Origin: Saposhnikovia divaricata | Lineage: Eukaryota > Streptophyta > Magnoliopsida > Apiales > Apiaceae | Direction of reading: 5' to 3' | DNA length: 64,000 nt | Assembly: GCA_036435485.1 (NCBI GenBank) | Contig: CM071596.1 | Span: 19,122,001-19,186,000, forward strand | In this document: one piece after another, positions 1-11,863 of the stretch | How the letters are laid out: every line of letters starts with the position of its first letter | How positions within the stretch are numbered: position 1 is the stretch's first letter | Notes under the pieces: model-generated | The model's input: the letters and a program-made list of their open reading frames with translations, nothing else | Databases searched by the model: none | What the model was told of the DNA's origin: nothing | Program-made: the position numbers and the translations under genes

Positions 1-994
1 TGGTACTGCTAAAACATGTGCGAAGCTGCTCATTTGTAACTTTGCAATTTATTTATTTTTGCTGAATATAAATTTGTAAATATTAATGCTAAACAATAGA
101 TATCGAATGTTTTTTATGGATGACAACACGTATAAACGCATGCAATATATAGGCTCCCCCGGCTGCATACTTTCTTGGACAAGGGGGAAAGATTTTAAGT
201 TTCGTATACTACTTCTCTTCGAACTAGACTTTTATTCTATAATATAATTGGCTGGCAAGTCTGATCACGATCAGGACTAAAACCGACCTAAATTCGGCTC
301 TTTAATAGTTAGGAAGATTTTTTTAGGCATGGTTAATTCCAGAGAAACTAGTACACTGCATGTTATTTTCTAAGTTCCATTTAACTTCAAATAATTAGTA
401 TCAAACATCGAAGATCAAATTTACTCAGTTATGTCATTAAAAATTGACCATTCATATCTCGAGTTCGATTCCTTCTAACTAATACTCGGTTGAGTTCACA
501 AATTTTACGCAGTTTTAACAACTTGTATTACATCTAGAATGCAATTTTAATACATTACAGTTTTGGTGAGTGACTTGGGCAATGGGTGGTTCTAAATTTA
601 AGCAAGTGAAGACATGTGTTGAAGTACACATTCTAGTTGCAGATAAGCCAACTTTTGAAACGTATGTTTGGTTACATTACGATGTCGGGTTACTTCTACT
701 TGTGAGTTGTGATATATGTTAGTTTCACATGGTTATCTGTCATCTTTTGAGAGCAAGAGTTTCGGATTGGTGGTTGCACTTATATAATGCAAATTGAGGT
801 CCCAAAGTGTACGTCAAAATTTTGATGAATTAATATTCAATATTATTATATTAAAATCAAAATATTTAAATTTGTATCGATTAATAAATAAATAAATAAC
901 AAATTGAAAAACAACCATAAAAGAAATAAATAAAAAAAAATAATAAAAGACAATATAATAAATTTTAAGTAGCCGATTGTCTTTTTTAATTAAA
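1..994. other. Unassigned AT-rich sequence
   Basis: No coding exon, RNA gene or clear transposon end was recognised here. The stretch around 455-480 carries a GTTCGATTCC-like box B motif without a convincing box A, so I do not call a SINE or tRNA. Confidence 0.4.
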
Positions 995-1450
995 CTAGTT
1001 TACTAAGCTGCGCTTCGCGATGGCCTTATAATAATTTTAAAAAAAATACAAAATATAAAATTAAGAAAGAAATCGAAAAGAAAATATCCATAAATAAATT
1101 AATGAACACAATATTGTACAAATTTTAATATATATAAACAACTAAATAAACTATATACTTATTTTCTATATGTCGATTTCGTATCACGTTTTCTTAAACC
1201 GACATTCGTTGTAATAAATACATATAAACCGCGTGTTGCGGCGGCCTTATATTTTTTTTTTAAATTTTCAAAAATATAGTCTATTTAAGAAAGAAATCAA
1301 AAAGTAAATATCTGCAAATAAATTAGTGAACAATATTGTATAAATTTAAAAATACATAGAAAACAAAATAAATTATATACTTATTTTTTACGTCGATTTT
1401 GTGACACGTTTGCTTAAGCCAACACCCGTTGTAATAAATACATATAGATT
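995..1450 (-). repeat. Helitron-type 3' terminus with a two-copy ~222 bp tandem repeat
   Basis: Read on the minus strand the segment ends with a GC-rich hairpin (CGCGAAGCGCAG), about ten bases and CTAG followed by T, the layout of a Helitron 3' end; CTAG is at 995-998. The adjacent ~222 bp is present twice (about 1008-1228 and 1229-1449): both copies start with a small GC palindrome followed by GGCCTTATA and share AAGAAAGAAATC, GTCGATTT and TTGTAATAAATACATATA blocks. The 5' end of the element was not found. Confidence 0.45.
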
Positions 1451-1627
1451 AAAAAAAAGCATTTTTTTGGCTAAATAAAAAAAACAATGAGAAGATAATA
1501 ACTATAAATTACAAATTAAAAGTAAATAAATAAAGAGCGAATGGTAAAAATTCAAACCTTTTGTGCCAAGTTTCTCAAGTGCTTCTACTTTTCAAATAGA
1601 GAAAGATCTCCTAATTCTTTTTCATAC

Positions 1628-1791
1628 GATTAGGTGTTTCTGACCTAGATCAACACAGAAAAAATACAAAAGCCAAAATAAAGAACAACTGGTTACTAAT
1701 AATCCATAGGATTAGGTGTTTCTGACCGAGATCACTAAAAAAAATACGAAAGCCAAAGTAAAGAACAACAACTGGTTACTAATAATCCATA
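1628..1791. repeat. Two-copy ~82 bp tandem repeat
   Basis: Two imperfect copies start at 1628 and 1710 with GATTAGGTGTTTCTGACC and end with CTGGTTACTAATAATCCATA. No coding potential. Confidence 0.7.
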
Positions 1792-2065
1792 ATTATAACT
1801 AAAATCATGACAAATCATAAATTTAAAAATAAAACGAAGAAAGCAAATATTAAATCAGTAAATTAAAACCTTACAAACCAACAAAAAAAAAACAACCTGA
1901 AAATCACTAAACAGAAGCCATGTACATTGAGAATTAAACAAAATAAGAATGAATAAAAAAAACTATAAGAAAATAGACGACAACAAAAGTAAACAAATGT
2001 AAGAAAAAGATTACAAACATGATGATAAAATTTGATCATTAAAAGCAATGATGATTGTATATATA

Positions 2066-3048
2066 CTAGCTTATAGCCCGTGCGTTGCACGACTCCTTTT
2101 TTAATATTTATAATTATATTAATTTTTTTAATATTATATGTTATTAATTTATATATTAAATTTTTGTTAAAAAAATTGATATATATAAGATTTTACGCAT
2201 TCGATTTAATATTTGTACTCTATCTTGAATTCTTAAAATTTGATTTGACGATTTTACAGTCCACGTGAAATTAACAAAATAATCTTTAATTTAGTGATGG
2301 TTTAACAATTATTGTCCAATTAAACCTACGCAAAAATTGACGTTTTTTTACGTTGAAAATTCTATTTGATTTATGAATTCTACTTATAATTCGTTTTGAT
2401 TATCAAAATACCCTTGTAATTATTTTAAGATAGTTATACTAACAACCAAAAACCATTGTAACAATAAGTGTAAAAGAGATTTTGTTAAAAATTTTGATAA
2501 TCGATAGTCTGTGTAAGAGAGATTTTGTCAAAAAATATGATAATCGGTAATCTGGTCCTCTGTACGACAAAGATCTTAAAATAAATAAATAAAAACCGTT
2601 CAAAGTATTTCCATTTGAATAATAATTATTAAAGCATCACTAAATTAAGGATAATTTTATGAGTTTCACTGGATTGTAAAAATCATTAAAATTTTCTTTT
2701 AAAGTTATTTTATATTGTATCTCAGGGAAAGTTTCCTGAGATATATCTCAATGTCTATTTTCACTTTTATTATATCCTTTATAGATTATAATTTTCTTTT
2801 TAAAATTCAATTATAATACAACCTTTTTTAATTATATTTTTTTTAGATTATAATTTTCTTTTTAAAATTCAGTTCTAATACAACCTTTTCTAATTATATC
2901 CTTTTTAGATTATAATTTTATTTTTAATGTGATCTAATCTTAATCGTCTTTTTTTTAATCCAATGGGTCATATAAATTTGGTGGTACAGTGACCAGACCA
3001 AACCAAAAATTTGGATAAAATCTCTCTTAAGTTTATTATATATATAGA
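2066..3048 (-). mobile_element. Non-autonomous Helitron, 983 bp
   Basis: On the minus strand it begins TCTATATATATAATAAAC (5' TC end, 3048) and ends with a hairpin CGTGCAACGCACG, about ten bases and CTAG (3' end at 2066). It lies between A and T, the usual Helitron target dinucleotide, with no target duplication. No Rep/helicase ORF is present, so it would depend on a partner. A 210 bp internal segment (2479-2689) recurs at 29,400-29,609. Confidence 0.75.
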
Positions 3049-4587
3049 TATAATAAAGGATATTATTGTCATGTAGCCGATAATAATCGATCACTTGACC
3101 TTTGGTAATACACTCTTCTTATCCCTCTTACTCTTATTATATAATAGGATATAATTTTTGTATTTATTTATATCTTCCGCATGGGAATTTCTTTCTGTTA
3201 TGTTAACGCATCAATTTTTTTTTAAATACGAAGGCTTTTCGTTACGGGAATAATATTGAATTTATGAATATATATTTCTAATCCAAGTATAATTAACTTG
3301 TATTAAAAAAAGTTAAAATAAAGTATTTCTAGGAAATAAAATATACAATTTTAAAAAAACGTATAAGACTTATCTACTTCCAGTAAAACATTTTATTATA
3401 TGTATTTTTTATATATTAAAACATCTTTTCTACCTTCAATAATTTTAATTATATGTATTTTCTATAAATTCAAATTCTTATTCTCTATAACTTAGAACTC
3501 CTATTTTACTTACAATAAAACTATTAATTATATGTCTTGCAAACACCTATTCTACTTCTAATAGAACTTTTAATTATATGTCTTTCCTATAAATTCAAAC
3601 TCTTATTCTCTATAAATTTGAACACCTATTATGCTTCTAATATGTTAAATGATAATTTTTTAGTTATTAGTATTTAAAATCCTAAAATTTTAAAAAATTC
3701 AAAATACATTTATCTTCTATTATATCATCAATATTAAATTTTAATATTCAACAACGTCTTTTCTAGTGAACCGCTTTCTCCTTACACATGGTCATTCTCT
3801 TTAAGCCGCTCTCTTGTTAGTACCAAAATCCTAACTTTTACATATATTACTTGTATAACAATGTTTATCCACAAAAATCGAATCCTAAAAATAAAATAAA
3901 ATTTATAACATCAATATCAAATTCTAATAGCTAATATAATCTTTTATAGTGAACCGTCTTTCCGTTAAACACGTTTCGAGTATAACATCAATATCAAATT
4001 TTAATAGCTAATACAATATTTTATAGTGAGCCATCTTCCCGTTAAATACGTTTCGAGTCGCTTTCGTTTGAGATCGAAATTTCAACTTCATTACATATTA
4101 TTAATGATACTTATCTTATAAATTTTTTTTCGTTAAAATCAAAATAGAGTAAATTCCCATTTTTACTTTTTCTAAACTTTTAAAATTTATGGAGTTTTAA
4201 AAAATAAAAATACATCTTAATTTCTCTTTATATTATAGATACTCCTATATTTATTTAGGGTTCCCGCATGAGAATGTTCTTTTATTATGTTAACACATTA
4301 ATTCTTTTTTTAAATACAAAGACTTTTTTTATGAAAATAATTGGATTTATGAATAAATTTTCCTAATAGAAGTATAATTAACTTATATAAAAAATATATA
4401 ATTATAGAAGATAGTAGAAGATGTCAACACTGACCTTGTATTCTACTTCCAAAATATTTAATTATATGTCTCCTTTGTAGATTCAAACACCTATTCTACT
4501 TTCAATAGAACTTTGAAGTAATTATATGTTTTTTCAATAAATTCGAACTTGTATTCTCTATAAATTTGAACTCCTATTATACTTGAT
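3049..4587. repeat. AT-rich repeat-derived region with internal sub-repeats
   Basis: No gene recognised. Degenerate ~60-70 bp units containing AATTATATGT, CTATAAATT and CACCTATT recur at 3380-3640 and 4440-4587. A separate two-copy 78 bp tandem repeat (3905-3982 and 3983-4058) carries ATCAATATCAAATT and AGTGA(A/G)CC. The 4588-5430 element interrupts the first family: the unit resumes after 5420 with AACTTTTAATCATATG. Confidence 0.55.
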
Positions 4588-5430
4588 GGCCCAGAATACC
4601 CACAAATTAAATACACATAACCAAAATACCCATTGCCAATCAGCACAGCCCTAAATACCCACGGGACACGCTACTGGTGGTGGAGCATCTTCAGACACGC
4701 TACTGGGAGTGTAGTATCGTGCAGACACGCTACTGTGGGCGCCGTGTCTTTCACAAAATACAATCAGCTCTGTGAACAGTGGCTTCAGACACGTATGTTG
4801 AGCATGCGTGACATGAGATGCGCATGTTCAACATGCGTGTCTGAAGTCACTGTTTATCGTCCCTAAAAGCTCCGCCGCCATCGTGTTATCGACTAAAACT
4901 TCGGTCGGTTCGTTTGTACTGTCCAGCCATCGACCACTATCGTACTATATATCAAAAGAATCGTCTCCTCCTCCTCTACAACCCTCCATCCTTCGATTTT
5001 TGTTTGTTTCACTGGATTGAAAAGGCACAATTCACGATCCATTTTCCGACTTCCTCGTGTACGTCCCTACGGGGACACAAATCAACAAATCGATGGGGGA
5101 ATGTGATGTGCTTCGTATAGGCTTCATTTTCATGTCCTTGGATGTATTGAAGGTAGCCGGAATAGCATGGACGAAGAGCGACGATTTTCAGGCGATTTTC
5201 GCCTTCAGAGCAACGCCGATCTGCATCTATGAGAATGACGTCGTATGACGTCATCACGCATCTCACAGATGCGTTACCTGTGATGCGCATTCGAGAAATG
5301 TGTATCAGAGGTCACGCATCTGTGAGATGCGTGACCCGTTGGTATTTTGGACCCATGCTTCTGCCATTCAGCATTTTGGGCCATGAGGCTCCAAATCTAG
5401 GCATTTTGGGCATTTTCTCTAGAACTTTTA
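4588..5430. mobile_element. Palindrome-rich insertion with ACACGCTAC motifs (unclassified)
   Basis: The segment is markedly more GC-rich than its surroundings and interrupts an AT-rich repeat. It carries repeated CAGACACGCTAC motifs (near 4692, 4720), a 34 bp imperfect hairpin (4775-4854), two TGACGTC boxes (5236-5253) and a 25 bp palindrome (5311-5335). Both ends carry pieces related to GGCCCAAAATAC. A second family member lies at 39,360-40,130, sharing the ACACGCTAC motifs, a TATATATCA..GAATC..CTACAACCCT stretch and similar ends. Small ORFs inside are not recognisable proteins. Superfamily is unknown; a MULE-like or gene-fragment-capturing element is possible. Confidence 0.5.
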
Positions 5431-5785
5431 ATCATATGACTTATAAATGTGAAATAAGATAATTTAAAAGATTATAATCCAAAGTATTATAAATGATGGG
5501 ACTATTGTATCCGGATTAAAAGATTATAGTCCACTCCTAAATTTAATGCTCAAAACAAACGTGGAATAGGATAATTTAAAAGATTATAGAGAATTTACCA
5601 AAAATACTAGGTTTAAAGTTTCTCTTTGAAAAAATACCATCTTCTTTAATTAATTGCATATTTACTATCTTAATTGTAAAAATACTATCTTTCCTTTTTC
5701 AACCCAATTTTAATTTTATTTTTAAAAAAACTGTCACGTGACCGCCATGTGGTAGGTTACTGTTCATCGACTTTTTTTTAAATTA

Positions 5786-6044
5786 AAGGTGGGGTGATTT
5801 TGATGGATTTGGGTTGCAAGGCCCCGCCAGGGGCCTTATTCAACTGAACGCAACTGAATGCAACCACATGCATTCAGTTGAATATGGTCCCTGGAGGGGC
5901 CTTGCAAACCAAATCCACCAATATCACCCCACCTTAAAAAAAAAAAGTTGCATGTGGTTGCATTCAGTAGCATTCAATTGAATATGTTGAATATGGCCCC
6001 TGGCGGGGCCTTGCAACCCAAATCCACCAAAATCACCCCACGTT
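5786..6044. repeat. Three-arm fold-back repeat
   Basis: Positions 5786-5858 and 5863-5935 are inverted copies; a third copy in the orientation of the second follows at 5948-6044. Shared blocks are GGTGGGGTGATTTTG, GGATTTGG.TTGCAAGGCCCC, GGGGCC and GCATTCAGTTGAAT. The first arm could pair with either of the other two. No ORF. Confidence 0.8.
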
Positions 6045-7120
6045 CAAAAAAAGGGGGGGGGCGAGAAGAAGGCGCGCAGGGCATCAGGGCAGGGGAGGAG
6101 GAGGGGAGAAGGGGTGCCCTAATTTCTAGTATTTTTGCAATTTAGAACTTAGTTTAGTAAAATTGCAAATAGCTATTCTTAACAAAAATAAATGTGCAAA
6201 AATTTACTTTTTCCTATTTATTTATCAAAAAAGCCCAAGATTATAATCCTTTTATGATGGGACTATTGTACCCGAATTATTATCTCAGTCCCTCCACAAA
6301 ACAAACATGGCCAGAGGGTATAGTCAAAAGAAATTGCTGAAATATAGGGTAGGGTATCGAAGTTTATATTATGGGCTATGGAAATGCTCCTCCTAAATTT
6401 GTCTAAGCAAAATTGCTAAAGTGACTAAACATTTTGCTAAAGTGACTAAACACAAGAAATCACACACTTTTATTCCGTTTACATTTGACATTCATAATTT
6501 TTGGCACAAGAAGCTTTAGAACGCTGTATAGAAGTTCAAAAAGTAAAGCATAATCTTATGACCCAAGTCCATGGATGTAATTTAGAGAAGATTGATTTTG
6601 CTACTCAAAACTAGCTACTCGTGCAGCTTCTGCTCTGTTTTCATCTCCGTGGAAAAAAATATGCACTTGAAGAAAAGTGAAAAAAGATTAAAGTTTAGAT
6701 AAATAAACCATTACAATGATTTTCTCATTGCTAAGGTTATATATGCCATTCAAATATTTGAAGTAGTGAAGTTAACCATGATTAATTTAAAATTATAATT
6801 TTTCTTGAAAATAGGACATATTTATAAATACAATTATAAATAATGAAACATTTTTATAAATCAATTTTTAAAATGGGACATATTAGGTTGAAATAAGGCC
6901 AAACATACACCAATTTTTTCAAACATATATCAAGCAAAGTTAACTTACACAAGTATCATAACTATATTTATAATTCAGACTACTTTAAACATTTAGCACC
7001 ATATATGATCAAGTCTTATCAAAACCCCTGCTTCTTCGTGTTACCAAAAGAGATGATAGGTTCAACATGGCCTAAATAAATATTGGCCCTAGTACTGGCA
7101 CAAGTCACCCAGTTGAGTCT
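6045..7120. other. Purine-rich stretch and 3' flank of the minus-strand gene
   Basis: 6045-6110 is G/A-rich with a run of nine G. 6411-6455 holds two copies of TTGCTAAAGTGACTAAACA. The rest is AT-rich and includes the probable 3' UTR of the following minus-strand gene. A short plus-strand open stretch (6498-6611) is noted in the findings. Confidence 0.4.
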
Positions 7121-10100
7121 TTATCTCACATATTCATCTGGAGGTGCTGCTTCTGGGATCTGTACAAAGAATACAAAATGAGAGTATTGCAGCTACTATA
7201 TTGCCTTTGACATTCTTTTTACTATTTATAAACATTGTTCATACAAGTAGGCAAGTCTTTGTAATATCACTCATTCAATAATTAAAATATTCAAGTCATG
7301 AAATTTATGAAACATGGATACCCTTTACAAGTCTCTTAAGTCCAACTTGTTATATTAAGCATAATTTAGCAAAACGGATTTTACCTCTGCAGGAACCCAT
7401 TCCTCTTTAAACCAGATGCTATTACACCCTCCAGCATCACCTTTTAGCATCTCAACTCTGCATGAAGAGAAACCAATGATGAGTAATGCTTACTGGTAAT
7501 ACAGTATCTATAAGCAGTATCTGTGCAACATTTTGTACATCAATATAGCAATTTACACCCGAAGGGACCAGGAACTATAGATATTTTATTGTGGGGAACT
7601 TAAAATCAGGTTCACGTTAGAAAACATAAATATATACAACTTCAAGTATCCCGACTTGCTGAAAAATTAAGTAAACTAGAAAGTGAACCCCTATCTATAT
7701 AATTATAGAGACCTTGAGGGCACGTGAGAACTGAAGAGTACGATGAATCGTTGCAAAATTTCGATCTCTGGGTCTTAAGTCTAACTAATTTTGCAAATAA
7801 TTTTATAACATGCTCTAAATACTATAGTGATTTATAAACATTAACTAAGTATGTAACATGATCACCGTCTCAGATACAAACATACCCAAATGCTTGACTC
7901 GGTTTGCCATTCTTCTATCCTCTTTACTTCAATCAGAAGAAGATTATCATGTACTGAACTACTACTGATTTTAACTACTTTAAAGAACTTACATCAGGTT
8001 TTGGGCCTTTTGGCTGGCATTTGATCCTGTTATTTCAAAAGATGCAGCATTCAACCCCTTGGGGAATACGGAAGACTGAATATTTGCTAAATTGGTTAAC
8101 GGTGGCATAATCCGTGATGTGTAATTTGTAATTTCTGCAACTGTCCCAGTGCTGCTTATATTTTCTGCAACAGAAGAAAAGGTTCTGCATCTTATGTACA
8201 TTGTAAAAGCACATGCGTAACGTTTGTCGACATTTTATTTTAGCAGTACCTTTACTTTCAGATGTGCTGGTAGGGATTGTCCAAGGGACTTCTTGAAGCG
8301 GAGGACTACAACATCTGGACAAAAAAGTATCCAATAAGAGGCCCCAATGTCAATAAAAAACCTAAGGACAGAATTTCAAGGCTAAATCAAGAGATTGCTA
8401 AGAAGTCCCTACCTCATCCTGTGCTTTCTGGAAGTTAATGCGCCATCGAATTTACAAAGCTTGACCATCAATGACCACCTCTCTCTTTCAACCTAAATTG
8501 AAATGAGATAAGTTAGCATGACAGCAAACAAATCAAATTGTATTCATTATGTATATTTGAACCAAGACACATATCGTCACAGTCTCACCTTAAACTGATT
8601 TCTGAAATTTAGAGTTAACTGACAGGCCTACTACACTACATATGCTACATATCATAACACTAGAAACTCTTTGAATACATAATAACATTAGAAAGACGAG
8701 CAACAGAGAAAAAAAGATTCATAGTAGGGACTGTCACCATACACAATTACACAAACATATTATGTGAACATACCAATGTTTAGGCACAGCCACGCATTAC
8801 ACAACAAAACCAAAATATATGTTATTCAGACTTTTCGGAATTAATTCGACCATGTGAATCGGGAGATAATTACAAACTGAATGAGTAAACAAAATAAGAA
8901 TTAGTTATAAAGCAAATTTTCTTTCTATAAAAAAACAATCTGTTCCAAGAATATATGGCACATGGTACAAAAAGATACTGCAATCTCCAAAGGGAAGAAA
9001 AATATTAAAACAGGCATACTCCTTACGTTCGTTTACTCCATATGACTAGATTTTTCGAAGGAAACTGTAGGCTCTTTTTTCATTAATAATATACCAGAGA
9101 GAGAGAATGTGCTGACAGGTTTAAATGCTAACAATTAACATGTTGTCATCATCAAAATAATAACTTTTTTTTTTCTGTCAGAATTGACGTTCACATGGAT
9201 GAATTGTATAGATATACAATACTTGTAAAAAGAAGTCGTCTTACTATTGCCTCTAAACACAATCCTCTCTTTGCATCTTCATATGCCAATGCCCGCAACT
9301 CTTCGTAGCTCGTATCATCAACAATGTCGCACAGACCACTACAAAGAAGGCAATTGTAATGTATAATAGCTCAAACTCTCAAACGAAGTGGACTTACAAT
9401 TAATATGATGAATAAACATTGTCTAGCATACAATTTTAAAGTACATAAGATCATAATATTTTAGGTGTTTACTTTGGACCAAAATCACAAAGCCTTTAGA
9501 GATATAAGTATAGAACCAATATCAGACAGTATATAGCATAATACTTCTCCCAGTTTTACAAAACCATAGAGATGGGTTCTTGAGTTCTTGTCAGTTGTCC
9601 CACCAGCATGGGAACTTTTTGGAGAGTATCATAATGTTCTTATATATGTCAGAATATTACTTGAACAATAATTCACTAAGGTTGAGGTTCAAACGAAAAC
9701 TTTAACATTTAGGTGAATTTCAATCTTGGAAATGCTAATTTGTATTGTTAGGTAATCGACCATAATCATCCAGGGATCCCAGAAGTTTGTACCATTCAAA
9801 CTTAGAACTTTAAAACCCAATTGCATTGCTAAAGCTCTTTACAAATTTAGTAGATACCCCTATTTTTCATAGTATGCAATGTGGAGGAACTTAAACTGAA
9901 AATATGCTGATAATACTTAAGTAAAACATACTAGTTCACGTGTCCGTAGCATGTAAGTTTCCAAAGCGGTTTTTCATTTCCAAAGTCCTTGATCATTTGG
10001 TTTCGGCAAGTTTCATAACACACGGCCCTCATTTGTTTTCTGCGAGACTCGGTACACGTGGAGCTTCAAGTGCATTAAAAAAATGAAACAACAAACTTTA

Positions 10101-11335
10101 AGTTAGACCAAGATCAGAAAAGAAAAGGGTAAAGTAATAGATTGCTGCAGAAAATTTGGGAATTATTCACCAATTACATCAAATACTTACGTATGTGGCG
10201 GAGTGGAGCTAGGAAACATGCAAATATCACCATTACTGTGCAGGTAAAGAGACTTGTGATATTTTATAGAACCATCAGCATGACTATACTCCGAGCTGGA
10301 AGAGACCAAGAAAACAACACACTTAATTTAAACAGTGATATCACTAAACTAGTTTGTGTATTTGAATTGACGTATATATATATATACTACTAGTCCATGG
10401 AAGCAACAACACATACAGTAAAACCTCTGTAAATTAATATAGTTGGGACTGGAGAATTCTATTAATTTAGAGAGGTATTAATTAATCGATAAATTAATAA
10501 TTAATTTTTGACATCAAAGAAAATTAATTTCCAATTATATACATTTAAATAGAATGAATTGTACAATTTATGTGTTATACTTAATTCAATTAATTCAATA
10601 CATATTGTTTACAAATTTAATGAGTATTTGCGAGATTCAAAGTAAATATCCATGTATATTTAGATGACATCAAGGATAAAACTAACATTTTTTGAAACTT
10701 TTTCACCTAAAGAAGAACATTGATTAATAACTTTTTAATGCTTTACGAAAACACCACATTCGAACTTTTGGATGCAACAAAGATGGTTAAATATGAGTTT
10801 CATATAGATTCAATGTTAAGAACCCTAGATTTATATTGTACAAAGGGTAATACATATATTTTTATGATTATAAAGGAATTATTAATTTATAATATTATTG
10901 GGACAATATATTTATATAGGGTTTTCAAAAAAATTATTATCTTTTTATCTTATCGAAATTGATCATTTTTTGAACTGGTCCAAGTTGGGACCGGAAGAAA
11001 TTATTAACTTAGAGAGATTATTAATTTATCGAGTATTAATTTAACGAGGTTTTACTGTACCTATATATTTACATATAAAAAGATGGTTGATTAGTTTTGA
11101 AGAAACCCTAGAAACATTTAACAAAATTCCAGGAAAACAAGGCGTACCGCCGGATTATCACGTCTCCTATATCGGTGCCCAGGGTCATCATCTCTCCTGT
11201 ATCGGTGTCAATGTTCGTCATCTCTCCTAGAACCGGAATGTAAATCTTGATTACAGCCACGGCTAATACCACTTTCCCACTTTTCTTACCAGTGGAACCG
11301 TATATTGAATGAAATAGGTTAAAAACAAAATTCAC
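7121..11335 (-). CDS. C3H16/CG1-like nucleoporin-type protein (multi-exon)
   Basis: I assembled nine exons in a consistent reading phase: 11148-11335 (weak), 10191-10295, 9932-10063, 9245-9338, 8413-8492, 8250-8314, 7993-8164, 7385-7457 and 7121-7159, all with GT..AG ends; the stop is TAA at 7121-7123. Recognisable stretches are KDFGNEKPLWKLTCYGH, CDIVDDTSYEELRALAYED, AKRGL..EAIVERER and a C-terminus WFKEEWVPAEIPEAAPPDEY. From memory these match the Arabidopsis C3H16 (At1g75340)/nucleoporin CG1 family, proposed to act at the nuclear pore in mRNA export. The family usually starts with a CCCH zinc finger; I do not see an intact one. The first exon fits the splice phase but is not conserved-looking, so the true start may differ or the N-terminus may be decayed. 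The internal exons look intact. Confidence 0.6.
10416..11057. mobile_element. Emigrant/Lemi1-type (pogo-like) element, 642 bp
   Basis: Terminal inverted repeats begin CAGTAAAACCTC and continue with AATTAATA/GATAAATTAATAAT blocks at both ends; the target is a TA duplication (10414-10415 and 11058-11059). The ends match the Emigrant/Lemi1 family of pogo-related elements as I know it. An internal 80-codon ORF (10720-10962) contains FELLDATKMVKYEF, loosely like the end of a pogo/Tigger transposase, but this is weak. The element lies in the inferred first intron of the C3H16-like gene. Confidence 0.75.
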
Positions 11336-11467
11336 AAAAAATAATTATCGGGACGTGTTGCTGTTGCTTGTTTTTACGATTGCGAGATACGGGGTATTTA
11401 CATAAAATTAGTCAATTTTAATTTATTTTTTTTGTTAAATATTTATGAAGTTTTAAAAGACGAAAAT

Positions 11468-11828
11468 ATACAGATTTATGCACATATGCAACAATGTATG
11501 ATTATTATTCACTGATAAGACAATATCAAAGATGGGTTTTGATTATCTAAATTAACTAAGAAGCAAATTAGCAAAACTAAGAATTACTTAACTAATGAGA
11601 ATTAAAACATGGGATCCTAACTTCATTAAATACTTCGCTTATAGTTGATGCCTTTAATCAAAGTATATGTGATGGTTATGATAACTGATCGGACAACACA
11701 AAACAAGTATAGACTACCTTTCAGTATACGAATACCAAACTACTCATACATCCACAAAAGAGATAGAAGATGAATAGACACCAATTATGCTTAGACCCCA
11801 TATGTCTATAGAATTTGAAAACATAACG
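11468..11828 (-). repeat. Athila-type left LTR, segment 1 (outer end truncated)
   Basis: Matches 27,997-28,355 of the right LTR with few differences. It continues at 20,998 after the CACTA insertion and at 23,278 after the solo LTR. Confidence 0.9.
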
Positions 11829-11863
11829 CACTACACCATATAAGGCCTTCGGTAACCAAAAAA

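Noticed and set aside
455..485. Possible SINE box B (GTTCGATTCC)
   Set aside because: No box A or poly(A)/T end at the right distance.
1863..2268. Small open frames of 60-75 codons on both strands
   Set aside because: Strongly Phe/Leu/Ile-biased translation of A/T-rich Helitron and flank sequence, with no motif.
5009..5290. Overlapping open frames on both strands in the 4.6-5.4 kb element
   Set aside because: Several frames are open at once because the segment is GC-richer; none has a recognisable domain.
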